64,000 nucleotides of DNA from an uncultured Clostridia bacterium (lineage in GTDB: Bacteria > Bacillota > Clostridia > UBA1381). Each line of letters opens with the position of its first letter. Positions within the stretch are counted from its first letter, which is position 1. A program made the translations under genes and the position numbers. The stretch lies in NCBI GenBank assembly GCA_934501535.1, contig CAKSUM010000013.1:24299-88298 (forward strand), read 5' to 3'. Shown piece by piece: positions 17,220 to 26,545 of this stretch. The notes beneath the pieces are model-generated. The model was not told the DNA's origin and searched no databases. It saw only the letters and a list, made by a program, of their open reading frames with translations.

Positions 17220-18518
17220 ATGCAGATTTGTAACAACATCGGAACAAATGAGAAAGGTAATCTTACCTTTGCGGGCTTTGACACAACCGAGCTTGCAAAA
17301 AAATACGGTACGCCGCTTTATCTTATGGATGAGGATAAAATCCGCGAAAAAATGCGTGCGTATAAATCCGCGATGAAAAAGCATTTCGGCGAGGGCGCAA
17401 TGCCGATTTATGCCAGCAAGGCGGCGAGCTTCAAGCAGATGTACCGCATAGCAAAGTCCGAGGGAATAGGCGTAGACGTGGTTTCCGGCGGCGAGATTTA
17501 CACCGCGCTGGCTGCGGAATATGATATTTCGGGCGCATTTTTCCACGGCAACAACAAAACCCCGGAGGAAATAGCTTTTGCGATTGAAAACGGAATAGGA
17601 TATTTTGTTGCCGATTCGCTCACCGAACTTGAAAATATAAATGCGGAGGCGGCAAGGCAGGGTATCCGTCAAAAGGTTCTGCTGCGCATAACGCCGGGAA
17701 TTGATACGCATACCAATAAGAAAATCGCAACGGGTAATGTCGATTCAAAATTCGGCGTTGCAATCGCAACCGGTCAGGCGTATGAATTTGTCGGTGCGGC
17801 TTTGGGATACAAAAATATTGATTTGTACGGCTATCACTGTCATGTGGGTTCGCAGGTATTTGACGCGGAAACCTTTATTGACGCTGTGGATATTATGATG
17901 GATTTTTCGGCAGAGGTAAAGCGCCGTTACGGTTATGAGGGCGAAATTCTGAATCTCGGCGGAGGTTTCGGTGTACGCTATGTTGCGTCGCAGCCGGATT
18001 TGGACATAGAAAACAGTATTCGCGAAGTGGGTGAGGTGCTCACGCAGAAATGTAAGGATTTGGGCATGAAAAAGCCAAGAATACTGATGGAACCGGGGAG
18101 GAGCATTGTTGCCGACGCAGGAATGACTCTTTATACGGTCGGAACGGTTAAGCAGATTACCAATTTTAAAAACTATGTTGCAATCGACGGCGGCATGGCA
18201 GATAATCCGAGATTTGCGCTGTATGACGCGGAATATACGGTTGTGACGGCGAATAAGGCGGCGCTGCCGAAGCATTATCGCTGCACGCTTGTGGGAAAAT
18301 GCTGTGAAAGCGGCGATATTATTCAGGAGGATATTCACATCGCAAAGCCGGAAAAGGGCGATATTATTGCGGTTTTGACAACGGGTGCATACAACTACTC
18401 TATGGCGTCAAACTATAACAGAATAGCAAAGCCGCCGGTTGTGATGCTTTCGGGCGGCAAGGACTATGTTGCGGTAAGACGCGAAACTCCCGAAGATATT
18501 ATAAGGAATGATGTCTGA
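17220..18518 (+). CDS. lysA: Diaminopimelate decarboxylase
   Basis: PLP enzyme that converts meso-diaminopimelate to L-lysine. The 432-residue protein has the fold III alanine-racemase-like barrel: Lys in P-I-Y-A-S-K-A near residue 65 should bind PLP, H-C-H-V-G-S-Q lines the barrel, and the G-G-G-F-G phosphate-binding loop and C-E-S-G-D segment near 360 complete the active site. ATG 17220 follows TAGGAGG. It is controlled by the lysine riboswitch. The rest of the pathway (asd-dapA-dapB) starts from a separate promoter just downstream, so lysine feedback may act only on this branch step and spare diaminopimelate for the cell wall. Confidence 0.97.
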   Translation: MQICNNIGTNEKGNLTFAGFDTTELAKKYGTPLYLMDEDKIREKMRAYKSAMKKHFGEGAMPIYASKAASFKQMYRIAKSEGIGVDVVSGGEIYTALAAEYDISGAFFHGNNKTPEEIAFAIENGIGYFVADSLTELENINAEAARQGIRQKVLLRITPGIDTHTNKKIATGNVDSKFGVAIATGQAYEFVGAALGYKNIDLYGYHCHVGSQVFDAETFIDAVDIMMDFSAEVKRRYGYEGEILNLGGGFGVRYVASQPDLDIENSIREVGEVLTQKCKDLGMKKPRILMEPGRSIVADAGMTLYTVGTVKQITNFKNYVAIDGGMADNPRFALYDAEYTVVTANKAALPKHYRCTLVGKCCESGDIIQEDIHIAKPEKGDIIAVLTTGAYNYSMASNYNRIAKPPVVMLSGGKDYVAVRRETPEDIIRNDV

Positions 18519-18523
18519 GTCTA

Positions 18524-18552
18524 TTGACACGGGCGGCTAAAAATGGTAATAT
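18524..18552 (+). promoter_or_regulatory. Promoter of asd-dapA-dapB
   Basis: TTGACA (18524-18529), 17-base spacer, TAATAT (18547-18552), 41 bases before the asd start codon. It begins 6 bases after the lysA stop codon. Confidence 0.8.
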
Positions 18553-18592
18553 AGACATAGGTTCTTATTTGAACCAGATTGGAGATACAGAC

Positions 18593-19675
18593 ATGAAAGA
18601 ATGTTACAAGGTTGGAATTATAGGCGCTACGGGAATGGTCGGTCAGAGGTTTATCGACCTTTTAAAGGATCACCCGTGGTTTAAGATAACCGTACTGGCG
18701 GCTTCTGCACGGAGCGCCGGGAAAACTTACCGCGAGGCTGTCGGCAGCAAATGGGTAATGGAAAATGAGCTTCCGGCGGATATTGCGGATATTGTCGTAA
18801 TGGACGCGACGGCGGACGCGGAAAAAATTGCCGCGGCTGTTGATTTTGTGTTCTGCGCAGTCAACATGAAAAAGGACGAGATAAAAGCGCTTGAAGAAAA
18901 ATACGCAAAGCTTGAATGTCCGGTAATTTCAAATAATTCGGCGCACCGTCATACGCCCGATGTGCCGATGGTAATTCCCGAGGTAAACCCGGAGCATATC
19001 GAGATTATCAAGGCACAGAGAGAAAGACTCGGAACCAAGCGCGGTTTTATTGCGGTTAAATCAAACTGCTCGATACAAAGCTATGTTCCGGCGCTGCATC
19101 CGCTCATGAAATACGGCGTAACCAAGGTTCTGGCAACAACATACCAGGCAATTTCGGGAGCGGGCAAGACGTTTGAAACATGGCCGGAAATGGTTGATAA
19201 CCTTATCCCGTATATCGGCGGCGAGGAAGAAAAATCCGAGCTTGAGCCGCTCAAGGTTTGGGGTCATATAGAAAACGGTGAAATTATTGATGCACAAAGC
19301 CCGTCAATAACCACGCAGTGTCTGCGCGTGCCCGTTTCAAACGGTCATACGGCTGCGGTTTTCGTAAGTTTTAAGGATAAACCGTCGGTGGAACAGATTA
19401 AGGAGGACTGGAAGAACTTCCGCGGCGTTCCGCAGGAACTTGAACTTCCGCATGCGCCGAAACAGTTTTTAAACTACTTTGAGGAAAATGACCGTCCGCA
19501 GAGCAAGCTGGACAGAAATCTGGAGGGCGGTATGGCGGTTTCGATAGGCAGACTGCGCCCGGATACTCAGTATGATTACAAATTTGTGTGCCTGTCGCAC
19601 AATACACTTCGCGGTGCAGCGGGCGGCGGTGTACTCTTGGCGGAGCTGCTTGCGAAAAAAGGATACTTTGACTGA
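18593..19675 (+). CDS. asd: Aspartate-semialdehyde dehydrogenase, archaeal/fungal-type sequence
   Basis: Reduces aspartyl phosphate to aspartate semialdehyde, the branch-point step for lysine, diaminopimelate, threonine and methionine. The 360-residue protein has an N-terminal NADP loop G-A-T-G-M-V-G-Q-R-F and the catalytic Cys in S-N-C-S-I-Q near residue 160. The motif and overall sequence fit the archaeal/fungal branch more than the common Bacillus type. ATG 18593 with GGAGA upstream is chosen; the longer frame would begin inside the promoter. dapA and dapB follow in one operon. Confidence 0.93.
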   Translation: MKECYKVGIIGATGMVGQRFIDLLKDHPWFKITVLAASARSAGKTYREAVGSKWVMENELPADIADIVVMDATADAEKIAAAVDFVFCAVNMKKDEIKALEEKYAKLECPVISNNSAHRHTPDVPMVIPEVNPEHIEIIKAQRERLGTKRGFIAVKSNCSIQSYVPALHPLMKYGVTKVLATTYQAISGAGKTFETWPEMVDNLIPYIGGEEEKSELEPLKVWGHIENGEIIDAQSPSITTQCLRVPVSNGHTAAVFVSFKDKPSVEQIKEDWKNFRGVPQELELPHAPKQFLNYFEENDRPQSKLDRNLEGGMAVSIGRLRPDTQYDYKFVCLSHNTLRGAAGGGVLLAELLAKKGYFD

Positions 19676-19711
19676 TATAAAAGGATATTTTATTTTGAAA
19701 GGGGATATATT

Positions 19712-20602
19712 ATGAAAAAGTTACCGTTTACCGGCTCGGGCGTTGCCCTGATTACGCCGTTCAAGCCGGACGGCACACCGAACTATGAAAAGCTTGATGA
19801 GCTTATTGAAATGCACGTTGCGAACAAAACAGACGCAATAATAATATGCGGTACAACCGGAGAGGCACCGACGCTTCCCGATGACGAACACCTTGAGGTA
19901 ATAAAGCATACCGTAAAAACAGCTGCCGGGCGAATAGCCGTAATAGGCGGCACGGGCAGTAACTACACGCGCCACGCCATCGAATTTTCACAGAAAGCAG
20001 AGGAATTCGGCTGTGACGGTGTACTATGTGTAACGCCGTACTACAACAAGGCGTCGCAGAAAGGGCTTGTTGAACACTATAAGGCAATTGCAGAGTCAAT
20101 TTCAATTCCGGTAATTTTATACAATGTGCCCTCGCGCACGGGTGTAAATATATCAATTCCGGCGCTTAAAGAGCTGGCAAAGGTGGAAAATATTGTCGCG
20201 ATTAAAGAGGCAAGCGGAAATATAAGCTATGCGACCAAAATTCGCAAAGAAGTCCCCGAGCTGTACATGTATTCCGGCAATGATGATATGATAGTGCCGA
20301 TAATGTCGATAGGCGGCAAGGGCGTAATTTCCGTTGTGGCAAACATTCTGCCGGAGGAAACTCACAATGTCTGTCAGTATTATCTGGAGGGAAGAACCGA
20401 CGATGCATTAAAGCTTCAGCTTGACATGCTCGACCTCATAAATAACCTGTTTATCGAGGTAAATCCCATTCCGATAAAAACTGCGATGAATATTCTCGGC
20501 TACGGTGTCGGCGGACTTAATCTGCCGCTTTGCGACATGGAGGAGAAAAATCTTGAAATTCTCAAAAAATCGTTGGAGGATTACGGCGTAAAGAAATTAT
20601 AA
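19712..20602 (+). CDS. dapA: 4-hydroxy-tetrahydrodipicolinate synthase
   Basis: Condenses pyruvate with aspartate semialdehyde in diaminopimelate synthesis. The 296-residue TIM barrel shows the family landmarks: G-T-T-G-E near residue 48, Y-N-V-P-S-R-T-G around 137, the Schiff-base Lys in A-I-K-E-A-S-G at about 166, and P-I-K-T-A near the end. GAAAGGGG precedes ATG 19712. It lies between asd and dapB, 36 bases after asd. It also supplies dipicolinate for spores through the product used by DpaA. Confidence 0.97.
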   Translation: MKKLPFTGSGVALITPFKPDGTPNYEKLDELIEMHVANKTDAIIICGTTGEAPTLPDDEHLEVIKHTVKTAAGRIAVIGGTGSNYTRHAIEFSQKAEEFGCDGVLCVTPYYNKASQKGLVEHYKAIAESISIPVILYNVPSRTGVNISIPALKELAKVENIVAIKEASGNISYATKIRKEVPELYMYSGNDDMIVPIMSIGGKGVISVVANILPEETHNVCQYYLEGRTDDALKLQLDMLDLINNLFIEVNPIPIKTAMNILGYGVGGLNLPLCDMEEKNLEILKKSLEDYGVKKL

Positions 20603-20615
20603 GAGGTTGGGACAA

Positions 20616-21374
20616 ATGACAAATATTATATTAAGCGGCTGCAACGGCAAAATGGGAAGAGTTATAACGCGTATTACGGAGGCGAACCCCGAAATCACGA
20701 TTGTTGCCGGTATAGACATTAACGATTACTGTGAAAACAGTTATCCTGTGTATACAAACGCGGCGGACTGTACCGAAAAAGCAGATGTGATTGTGGATTT
20801 TTCGCACCCGTCGGCTTTTTCGGGGCTGTTAGAGCTTGCAAAAAACACAAAAACACCGCTGATTGCGGCAACTACGGGGCTTTCCGCGCAGCAGCGCAGG
20901 GAGCTTGAGGACGCGGTTGCTCAAATTCCGGTTTTCTTTTCGGCAAACATGAGTATCGGTATAAATCTGCTCACGGAGCTTGCCCGAAAAGCGGCGGTGC
21001 TTTTGGGTAAAAGCTTTGATATTGAAATTATAGAAAAGCATCATAATCAGAAAATTGACGCACCGAGCGGAACGGCGCTGGCGATTGCGGACGCGGTTTC
21101 GGAGGTCATGAAAACCGCGCCGGAATACGTTTATGACCGTCACAGTGTGAGGAAAAAACGTTCGGCGAATGAAATCGGTATACATTCCGTCCGCGGCGGA
21201 ACGATTGTCGGCGAGCATGAGGTGATTTTTGCCGGTACCGACGAAGTTATCACGCTGAAACATCAGGCGGCGTCAAAAGAGGTATTTGCGGTAGGAGCAA
21301 TTCGTGCCGCCGAGTTCATGAAGGGCAAGCCCTGCGGAATGTACAGCATGGCAGACCTTATTGAACAGGCATAA
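20616..21374 (+). CDS. dapB: 4-hydroxy-tetrahydrodipicolinate reductase
   Basis: NAD(P)H-dependent reductase of the diaminopimelate pathway, 252 residues. N-terminal nucleotide loop G-C-N-G-K-M-G-R, catalytic segment E-K-H-H-N-Q-K-I-D-A-P-S-G-T-A near residues 145-160, and G-I-H-S-V-R-G-G before the C-terminus. ATG 20616 with AGAGG 9 bases upstream is preferred to TTG 20607, which would sit directly on that site. Third gene of the operon. Confidence 0.96.
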   Translation: MTNIILSGCNGKMGRVITRITEANPEITIVAGIDINDYCENSYPVYTNAADCTEKADVIVDFSHPSAFSGLLELAKNTKTPLIAATTGLSAQQRRELEDAVAQIPVFFSANMSIGINLLTELARKAAVLLGKSFDIEIIEKHHNQKIDAPSGTALAIADAVSEVMKTAPEYVYDRHSVRKKRSANEIGIHSVRGGTIVGEHEVIFAGTDEVITLKHQAASKEVFAVGAIRAAEFMKGKPCGMYSMADLIEQA

Positions 21375-21423
21375 AGGCATACGAAGGGCAGGGCACTCAT
21401 CAGGTGCCGGAATGGAGTTTATT

Positions 21424-21912
21424 ATGGATTTGGTTCCTAAGACATGCTTTTTTACCGGTCACCGTATTATTGCCGGAAGTGAAAGAAACATGATAAAAAG
21501 CCTTGTAAATGAGGAGATTTTAAATAAAATCAATGACAAGGTGGAAATATTTATTTCCGGCGGAGCGAGAGGCTTTGATACGATTGCAGCCGAGCAGGTG
21601 ATTTTTATGCGTAAAGATTATGACTCTATCAGGCTTTGTCTGTATCTGCCGTGCCGTAACCATGACCTGAAATGGAAACTTTCCGAAAGATACCGTCTGC
21701 AAAAGATAATGGAGCAGGCGGACGAGATATATTATGTGACCGACGGCGAATACGAAGAAGGGTGCATGAAAAAAAGAAACATAGCCATGGTTGAGGCGTC
21801 GGACTGCGGAATTGCGTACATGAAAAACAGAATGAGCGGCAGTGCGCAAACGATAAAGTTTGCGGACGAAAAGGGAATTAATGTGATAAATATTGCCGAT
21901 AAAAAGTATTAA
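21424..21912 (+). CDS. SLOG-superfamily (DUF1273/YpsA-like) protein
   Basis: Protein of 162 residues with a Rossmann-like SLOG fold: F-F-T-G-H-R at the start of strand 1, G-G-A-R-G-F-D near residue 50 and a D-E-I-Y-Y-V-T-D strand near 105. SLOG proteins are thought to bind nucleotide-derived ligands; YpsA-like members have been linked to cell division or stress in Bacillus, but the function of this one is not known. ATG 21424 has GGAG 6 bases upstream; earlier ATGs do not. It starts about 50 bases after dapB and may be the last gene of that transcript, as a terminator follows at once. Confidence 0.82.
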   Translation: MDLVPKTCFFTGHRIIAGSERNMIKSLVNEEILNKINDKVEIFISGGARGFDTIAAEQVIFMRKDYDSIRLCLYLPCRNHDLKWKLSERYRLQKIMEQADEIYYVTDGEYEEGCMKKRNIAMVEASDCGIAYMKNRMSGSAQTIKFADEKGINVINIADKKY

Positions 21913-21914
21913 AA

Positions 21915-21966
21915 AACAGTGCCGGCGGACAGCATTTTTACTAAGCCGCACGGCGCTGTTTTCTTT
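21915..21966 (+). terminator. Strong terminator after the SLOG gene
   Basis: AACAGTGCCG-GCGG (21915-21928) pairs with CCGC-A-CGGCGCTGTT (21946-21960), followed by TTCTTT. It ends the asd-dapA-dapB-SLOG transcript. Confidence 0.85.
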
Positions 21967-21975
21967 GTTAATAAG

Positions 21976-22008
21976 AAATCCACCTGATATTTCGGGTGGA
22001 TTTTTATA
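21976..22008. terminator. Second hairpin between convergent genes
   Basis: AAATCCACC (21976-21984) and GGTGGATTT (21994-22002), with a T-run after it. It could end the minus-strand GNAT transcript or back up the preceding terminator. Confidence 0.65.
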
Positions 22009-22071
22009 TTTTTGTGTATGTGAAAAATAAAACCGTTAATGTCTGTTTGTTCTATGCTTTGCCGCAGCGAT

Positions 22072-22599
22072 TTATTGTACTTTTTTCTCCATACATACCA
22101 GGTGCACGTCGGGTATGCCGTTGAATACTCCCGGTATAATGTCAATTTCACTGTAGCCGAGGTGTTTATAAAGCCGCCGTGCAGCTGTGTTTTTCTCGTT
22201 GGTATCAATCCGAAGATACATGCAGCCGTCCTTTTTCGCATAGTCCTCATAGAAACGGACAAACTGTGTACCGAAGCCCCTGCCCTTTGTGTCCGGGTCG
22301 ATAACCAGCGTGTGCAGAACCATGATTTGCTCATCTGCCGCGTCGGTGTATTTCCAGCTTGCTTTGGCATATGCAGGGGGCTGAGTTTTATTTATGATTG
22401 CCGCGCCAAAGATAACATTATCCTCCTCGAGCACGAACAGCTCACCCTTTGAAAGCGCGTCACGCGCGGTTGCGGCAGTCGGGTATACTCCCGTTATCCA
22501 GCCGGTCTGCGATGATGTGCTGTTTAAGTCAGCGTCAATCGTTTTGTCATATATTTCGGCAATGCGCAAAATATCATTTTCGGTTGCTTTTCGTATCAT
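22072..22599 (-). CDS. GNAT-family N-acetyltransferase
   Basis: Acetyl-CoA-dependent acetyltransferase of 175 residues. The GNAT fold is clear: N-terminal I-R-K-A-T-E-N-D, strand 4 V-L-H-T-L-V-I-D-P, the acetyl-CoA pyrophosphate loop K-G-R-G-F-G-T-Q near residues 104-111, and N-E-K-N-T-A-A-R-R-L-Y-K-H-L-G-Y at the end. The substrate is unknown. It starts 18 bases after mgtE on the same strand and is probably its operon partner. Confidence 0.9.
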   Translation of the reverse strand: MIRKATENDILRIAEIYDKTIDADLNSTSSQTGWITGVYPTAATARDALSKGELFVLEEDNVIFGAAIINKTQPPAYAKASWKYTDAADEQIMVLHTLVIDPDTKGRGFGTQFVRFYEDYAKKDGCMYLRIDTNEKNTAARRLYKHLGYSEIDIIPGVFNGIPDVHLVCMEKKVQ

Positions 22600-22617
22600 T
22601 TTTAATTCTCTCTTTCG

Positions 22618-23952
22618 TTATATATGCAGCAGCAGCGTTGCTATGTTGAAATAAATAATCAGCGAAACTGCGTCAACAATTGTTGTAATCAGCGGACTTG
22701 CCATAACGGCAGGGTCAAAGCCGACTTTCTTTGCAAGCAGCGGCAGTGTTGAGCCTGCGAGCTTTGCAAAAAATACGGTGCCGATAAGGGTTGCGCATAC
22801 CACGAATGCAATCGTGAGAGAAACGCGGTCGACAACCAGCAGCTTGATAAAGTTTGCGCACGCAAGGATAAATCCGCAGACAAGTGCGACGCGGACTTCC
22901 TTCCATATTATTTTGAAAATATCTTTGAAGTCTATTTCTTCAAGTGACAGACCGCGGATAATGGTAACCGATGCCTGGCTGCCGGAGTTTCCGCCGGTGT
23001 CCATGAGCATGGGGATAAACGTTGTCAGAACAACGAACTTTCCCAAAGCGTCCTCAAAGTGGGCGATGATTTTCCCGGTAAAAGTTGCCGAAATCATAAG
23101 CACCAAAAGCCATGGAATACGCTGTTTTGCCGTGTCAAAAACGCCTGTTTTGAGGTACGGCTTTTCCGACGGCGTCATAGCCGCCATCTTTTCGATATCC
23201 TCGGTTGCCTCTTCCTGAATGACATCGATAGCGTCATCGACTGTAACAATTCCGACAAGACGTTTTTCGTTATCGACAACGGGAAGTGCGAGAAAATCGT
23301 ATTTTGAAAGCGCCTTTGCAACGTCCTCCTTATCGTCGAGGGTATTTACATAAATCGGATTGCTGTCCATTATATCCGCGATAATGCAGTCATCGGAGGC
23401 AAGGAGCAAGTCCTTGACCGAAACAATACCCTGAAGTATACGGTTGCGGTCGGTGACGTAACAGGTGTAAATAGTTTCCTTATCAACACCGGTGCGGCGG
23501 ATTTTCGTGAAAGCGTCATGCACGGTCAAATCTTCCTTGAGGTCGATGAACTCGATTGTCATGATTGACCCGGCGCTGTCTTTCGGATAATTCAGTATTT
23601 CGTTTATGCTGTGGCGCAGCTGGGGGTCGGAATGACGTATAATTCGCTTTACCACATTTGCAGGCATTTCTTCGATAATATCAACGGCGTCATCGAGGTA
23701 CAGCTCGTCAAGAACCTCTTTAAGCTCGCTGTCCGAAAACCCGGTAATCAGCATTTCCTGCGTGTCCGCGTCAAGCTCTACAAATACTTCGGCTGCTGTT
23801 TCCTTTGGGAGCAGCCGATATAAAAGGGGCATATACCGTTTCGGCAAATCATCGAACAGCGCCGCTATGTCAATCGGCTCTATGTCTGTCAAAATTCCTT
23901 TAAGTTTCGCGTACTGATGCGTTTTAATCAGCTCGATGATTAAATCTATCAT
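22618..23952 (-). CDS. mgtE: Magnesium transporter MgtE
   Basis: Mg2+ channel of 444 residues. The order is an N-terminal superhelical domain (about 1-125), two CBS domains (about 130-250) that sense cytoplasmic Mg2+, and five membrane helices (about 285-440) with the P-M-L-M-D-T-G-G-N-S-G-S-Q pore signature near residue 315. Channel closure at high Mg2+ is family knowledge. GGAGG precedes ATG 23952. It is 20 bases after the PBP1A gene on the same strand. No M-box riboswitch is seen upstream. Confidence 0.96.
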   Translation of the reverse strand: MIDLIIELIKTHQYAKLKGILTDIEPIDIAALFDDLPKRYMPLLYRLLPKETAAEVFVELDADTQEMLITGFSDSELKEVLDELYLDDAVDIIEEMPANVVKRIIRHSDPQLRHSINEILNYPKDSAGSIMTIEFIDLKEDLTVHDAFTKIRRTGVDKETIYTCYVTDRNRILQGIVSVKDLLLASDDCIIADIMDSNPIYVNTLDDKEDVAKALSKYDFLALPVVDNEKRLVGIVTVDDAIDVIQEEATEDIEKMAAMTPSEKPYLKTGVFDTAKQRIPWLLVLMISATFTGKIIAHFEDALGKFVVLTTFIPMLMDTGGNSGSQASVTIIRGLSLEEIDFKDIFKIIWKEVRVALVCGFILACANFIKLLVVDRVSLTIAFVVCATLIGTVFFAKLAGSTLPLLAKKVGFDPAVMASPLITTIVDAVSLIIYFNIATLLLHI

Positions 23953-23972
23953 GGTATATAACCTCCTTAAAA

Positions 23973-26393
23973 TTACTCTTCCGGATTACTCTCGTCCGGC
24001 TGCTCCTGTGAAGATTCCGTATCTTCCGGCTGAGCGGAGGCTTTAGGCGTTTCTGCAACACTTCCCGGATTCGGCGGTCTGTAGGTATCCGAGTACAGTT
24101 CATCGTCATCGGGAGACGGGGTCGCGTGTTTTTTGGAGTCGGTATCCGAGCTTCCGCCGGAATAATGACCCGAATTGTTGCAGTATTTTGTGGGTACTGT
24201 TCCGTTTACGAAATATTCCGTCTTGGCGTAGGAACAGCCGCTTGAAGAAAGCTTTCCTGTTTTCTGGCAGATGGAAACTGCGGTAACGTTGCTCGGTGCC
24301 TCAAACTTTTTCGCTTCAAGATTGGCATGAACCTTTTCCATTACCTTTTTCCAGACGGCTGTCGAAACATTGTTTGTTACTCCTGCTTTTGTAAGCGGAG
24401 TCATGCTGTCGAAACCGAACCATGCCGCACCGACATAATACGGCGTATATCCGACGAACCATTTGTCACAGTTATCGTTTGACGTACCCGTTTTGCCGTA
24501 TGCGGTCATTTTGGAAAGCCGTGCATTGCGTCCCGTTCCGGCACTGCCGTTTACGACTTCCTTTAAAAAGTCGGTCATGATGAACGCGTTTGCTTCGCTT
24601 ATCACCCTTGTTGATTCGGGCTTGTATTCCAAAAGAACCTTACCCGAGCTGTCTAAAACCTTCGTATATGTGTGCGGTGTTATATACACACCGCCGTTTG
24701 CAAAGACTGCGTAAGCCGCAGCCATTTCCTTGGGAGAAACACCGTTGGTCATGCCGCCGAGTCCCAAGGCACTTAAATTTTTATCACTTTCGGTCAATGA
24801 CGAAAAATGATATTTGTTAGTCATATAATTGTAGCTTGTATCCACGCCGAGGCTCTGAAGAGTCTGTACGGCGGTGGTATTACACGAAATTTCTATCGCC
24901 TTGCGCACCGAGATATTACCCTTATATCCCTTGTAGGAGTTTTTCGGCGCCCAATCTCCGATTTTGATTTCCTTATCGGTGAGAATGGTTGCGGCGTTGA
25001 TTTTGCCCGTTTCCAGAGCCGGCGCATATACAGACAGCGGCTTTACCGATGAACCCGGCTGACGCTTGGACTGTGTAGCGCGGTTTAATCCGCGGCTTTC
25101 GGTTTTTTTGCCGATTCCGCCGACGATGCCTTTGATTTCACCGGTATACGGGTCAATGATAACCATGCCGGACTGCGTACCTTTTGACGCTGCCGGGAAA
25201 TTGGCTGTATTTTCATATATACTTTCCATATCGCTCTGAATATTGCTGTCCATGGTGGTATATATCTTCAGACCGCCGTTGAATACCTGCTGGTCGGCGA
25301 ATGTCTTGGAATATCCCTTTTGCGTCTGCAAATCGGATATAACGTCATTTATAACCTGGTCGACAAAGTAGTTGTAAACGGTCGAATTAAGCCCTTTGTA
25401 CTTTGTGTTTACGCCGAGCTTTGACGAGGACGCCTCGTTGTATTCATCCTCGCTTATTTTGCCCAGCTCATACATTTTTTTAAGAACGGTGTTGCGCTTT
25501 GCAAGTGCATCATCCGGATTTCGGAACGGGTCATAGCGCGACGGAGCCTGGGTTATGCCGACAATCATTGCAGCCTGCGGCAGGGTCAGGTCAACGGCGC
25601 TCTTGGAGAAGTATATCTTTGATGACGCCTCAATTCCGTAGCACTGATTTCCGAAATACGCAATGTTCAGATACATCGTGAGGATTTCGTCTTTGGTGAA
25701 ACGTTTTTCAAACGCAACGGCGCGCATCATTTCCTTGATTTTACGCGTTACCGTTTTGTCCTTTTCCTGCGTAATATTTTTTATAACCTGCTGCGTAATG
25801 GTACTTCCGCCGTAGGACGGTGACTTGTGTGTAAGCTTGGACACAAACCAGCCGATAGTCGCTCCGGTTGTACGCTTGAGGTCGATGCCGTTATGTTTTA
25901 AAAAACGCTCGTCCTCAATAGATATGGCTGCCTCTTTGGCAATATCGGGGATTTTGTCGGAGTCAACCCATTCGCGGTTGCCGTCGCTGTGCAGATGCTC
26001 GACCTCGACCGAATTTCCGTTCGGGTCATTTGCGTAGACAACCGATGAAAAGTTGTAGGCGATACCGTCAAAATCCATATCGTCGATTTCCTGGGTTATG
26101 GCGGCATACATTCCCGCGCCGATGCCTAAAGCGATGACCGCGCCGGCGCATATGCATGTTACGAGCGCGACTCGGAACCGTGCCCAGAACAGGCTGTGCT
26201 TTTTCGGTTTTTTGCCCGATGTTCTGCGCGGCTTTTCCTCGGCTCGTCTTTTTTCAATATTATTATGCGCAGGTCTGTCCCCGCCGGAAAAACCGTACGG
26301 CTTTGCGCGTTCGCCGGAATGCGTACTTCGCCCCGGAACCGAACTTTGACCGGAATCTGACCTTCGCTTGTGTTTATCACGTGCGTGTTTCAA
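23973..26393 (-). CDS. Class A penicillin-binding protein, PBP1A family
   Basis: Bifunctional peptidoglycan synthase of about 806 residues. A basic cytoplasmic N-terminus is followed by one membrane helix. The GT51 glycosyltransferase domain has the catalytic Glu in E-D-E-R-F near residue 159 and G-G-S-T-I-T-Q-Q. The transpeptidase domain has Ser in P-G-S-S-V-K near 448, S-C-N and K-T-G-T near 634. A Ser/Pro/Glu-rich tail ends the protein. The start is taken as TTG 26393, 8 bases after GGGAGG; the GTG at 26402 overlaps that site. A SigA-type promoter lies upstream, and mgtE follows. Confidence 0.95.
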   Translation of the reverse strand: MKHARDKHKRRSDSGQSSVPGRSTHSGERAKPYGFSGGDRPAHNNIEKRRAEEKPRRTSGKKPKKHSLFWARFRVALVTCICAGAVIALGIGAGMYAAITQEIDDMDFDGIAYNFSSVVYANDPNGNSVEVEHLHSDGNREWVDSDKIPDIAKEAAISIEDERFLKHNGIDLKRTTGATIGWFVSKLTHKSPSYGGSTITQQVIKNITQEKDKTVTRKIKEMMRAVAFEKRFTKDEILTMYLNIAYFGNQCYGIEASSKIYFSKSAVDLTLPQAAMIVGITQAPSRYDPFRNPDDALAKRNTVLKKMYELGKISEDEYNEASSSKLGVNTKYKGLNSTVYNYFVDQVINDVISDLQTQKGYSKTFADQQVFNGGLKIYTTMDSNIQSDMESIYENTANFPAASKGTQSGMVIIDPYTGEIKGIVGGIGKKTESRGLNRATQSKRQPGSSVKPLSVYAPALETGKINAATILTDKEIKIGDWAPKNSYKGYKGNISVRKAIEISCNTTAVQTLQSLGVDTSYNYMTNKYHFSSLTESDKNLSALGLGGMTNGVSPKEMAAAYAVFANGGVYITPHTYTKVLDSSGKVLLEYKPESTRVISEANAFIMTDFLKEVVNGSAGTGRNARLSKMTAYGKTGTSNDNCDKWFVGYTPYYVGAAWFGFDSMTPLTKAGVTNNVSTAVWKKVMEKVHANLEAKKFEAPSNVTAVSICQKTGKLSSSGCSYAKTEYFVNGTVPTKYCNNSGHYSGGSSDTDSKKHATPSPDDDELYSDTYRPPNPGSVAETPKASAQPEDTESSQEQPDESNPEE

Positions 26394-26434
26394 AATTAAC
26401 ACCTCCCGTATTCATTGTAAAACATACCAATTAT

Positions 26435-26463
26435 ATTATAGTACAAAAATTAATTTTATGCAA
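26435..26463 (-). promoter_or_regulatory. Promoter of the PBP1A-mgtE-GNAT transcript
   Basis: On the minus strand TTGCAT (26463-26458), a 17-base spacer and TATAAT (26440-26435), about 40 bases before the TTG start. Confidence 0.75.
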
Positions 26464-26545
26464 CCCAAATTTTGCAAAAAATATAAAAATGAATAAAATT
26501 TTTAAAAATGGCAAAAATACCTAAAAACCGAAAGGAGCGATAAGC

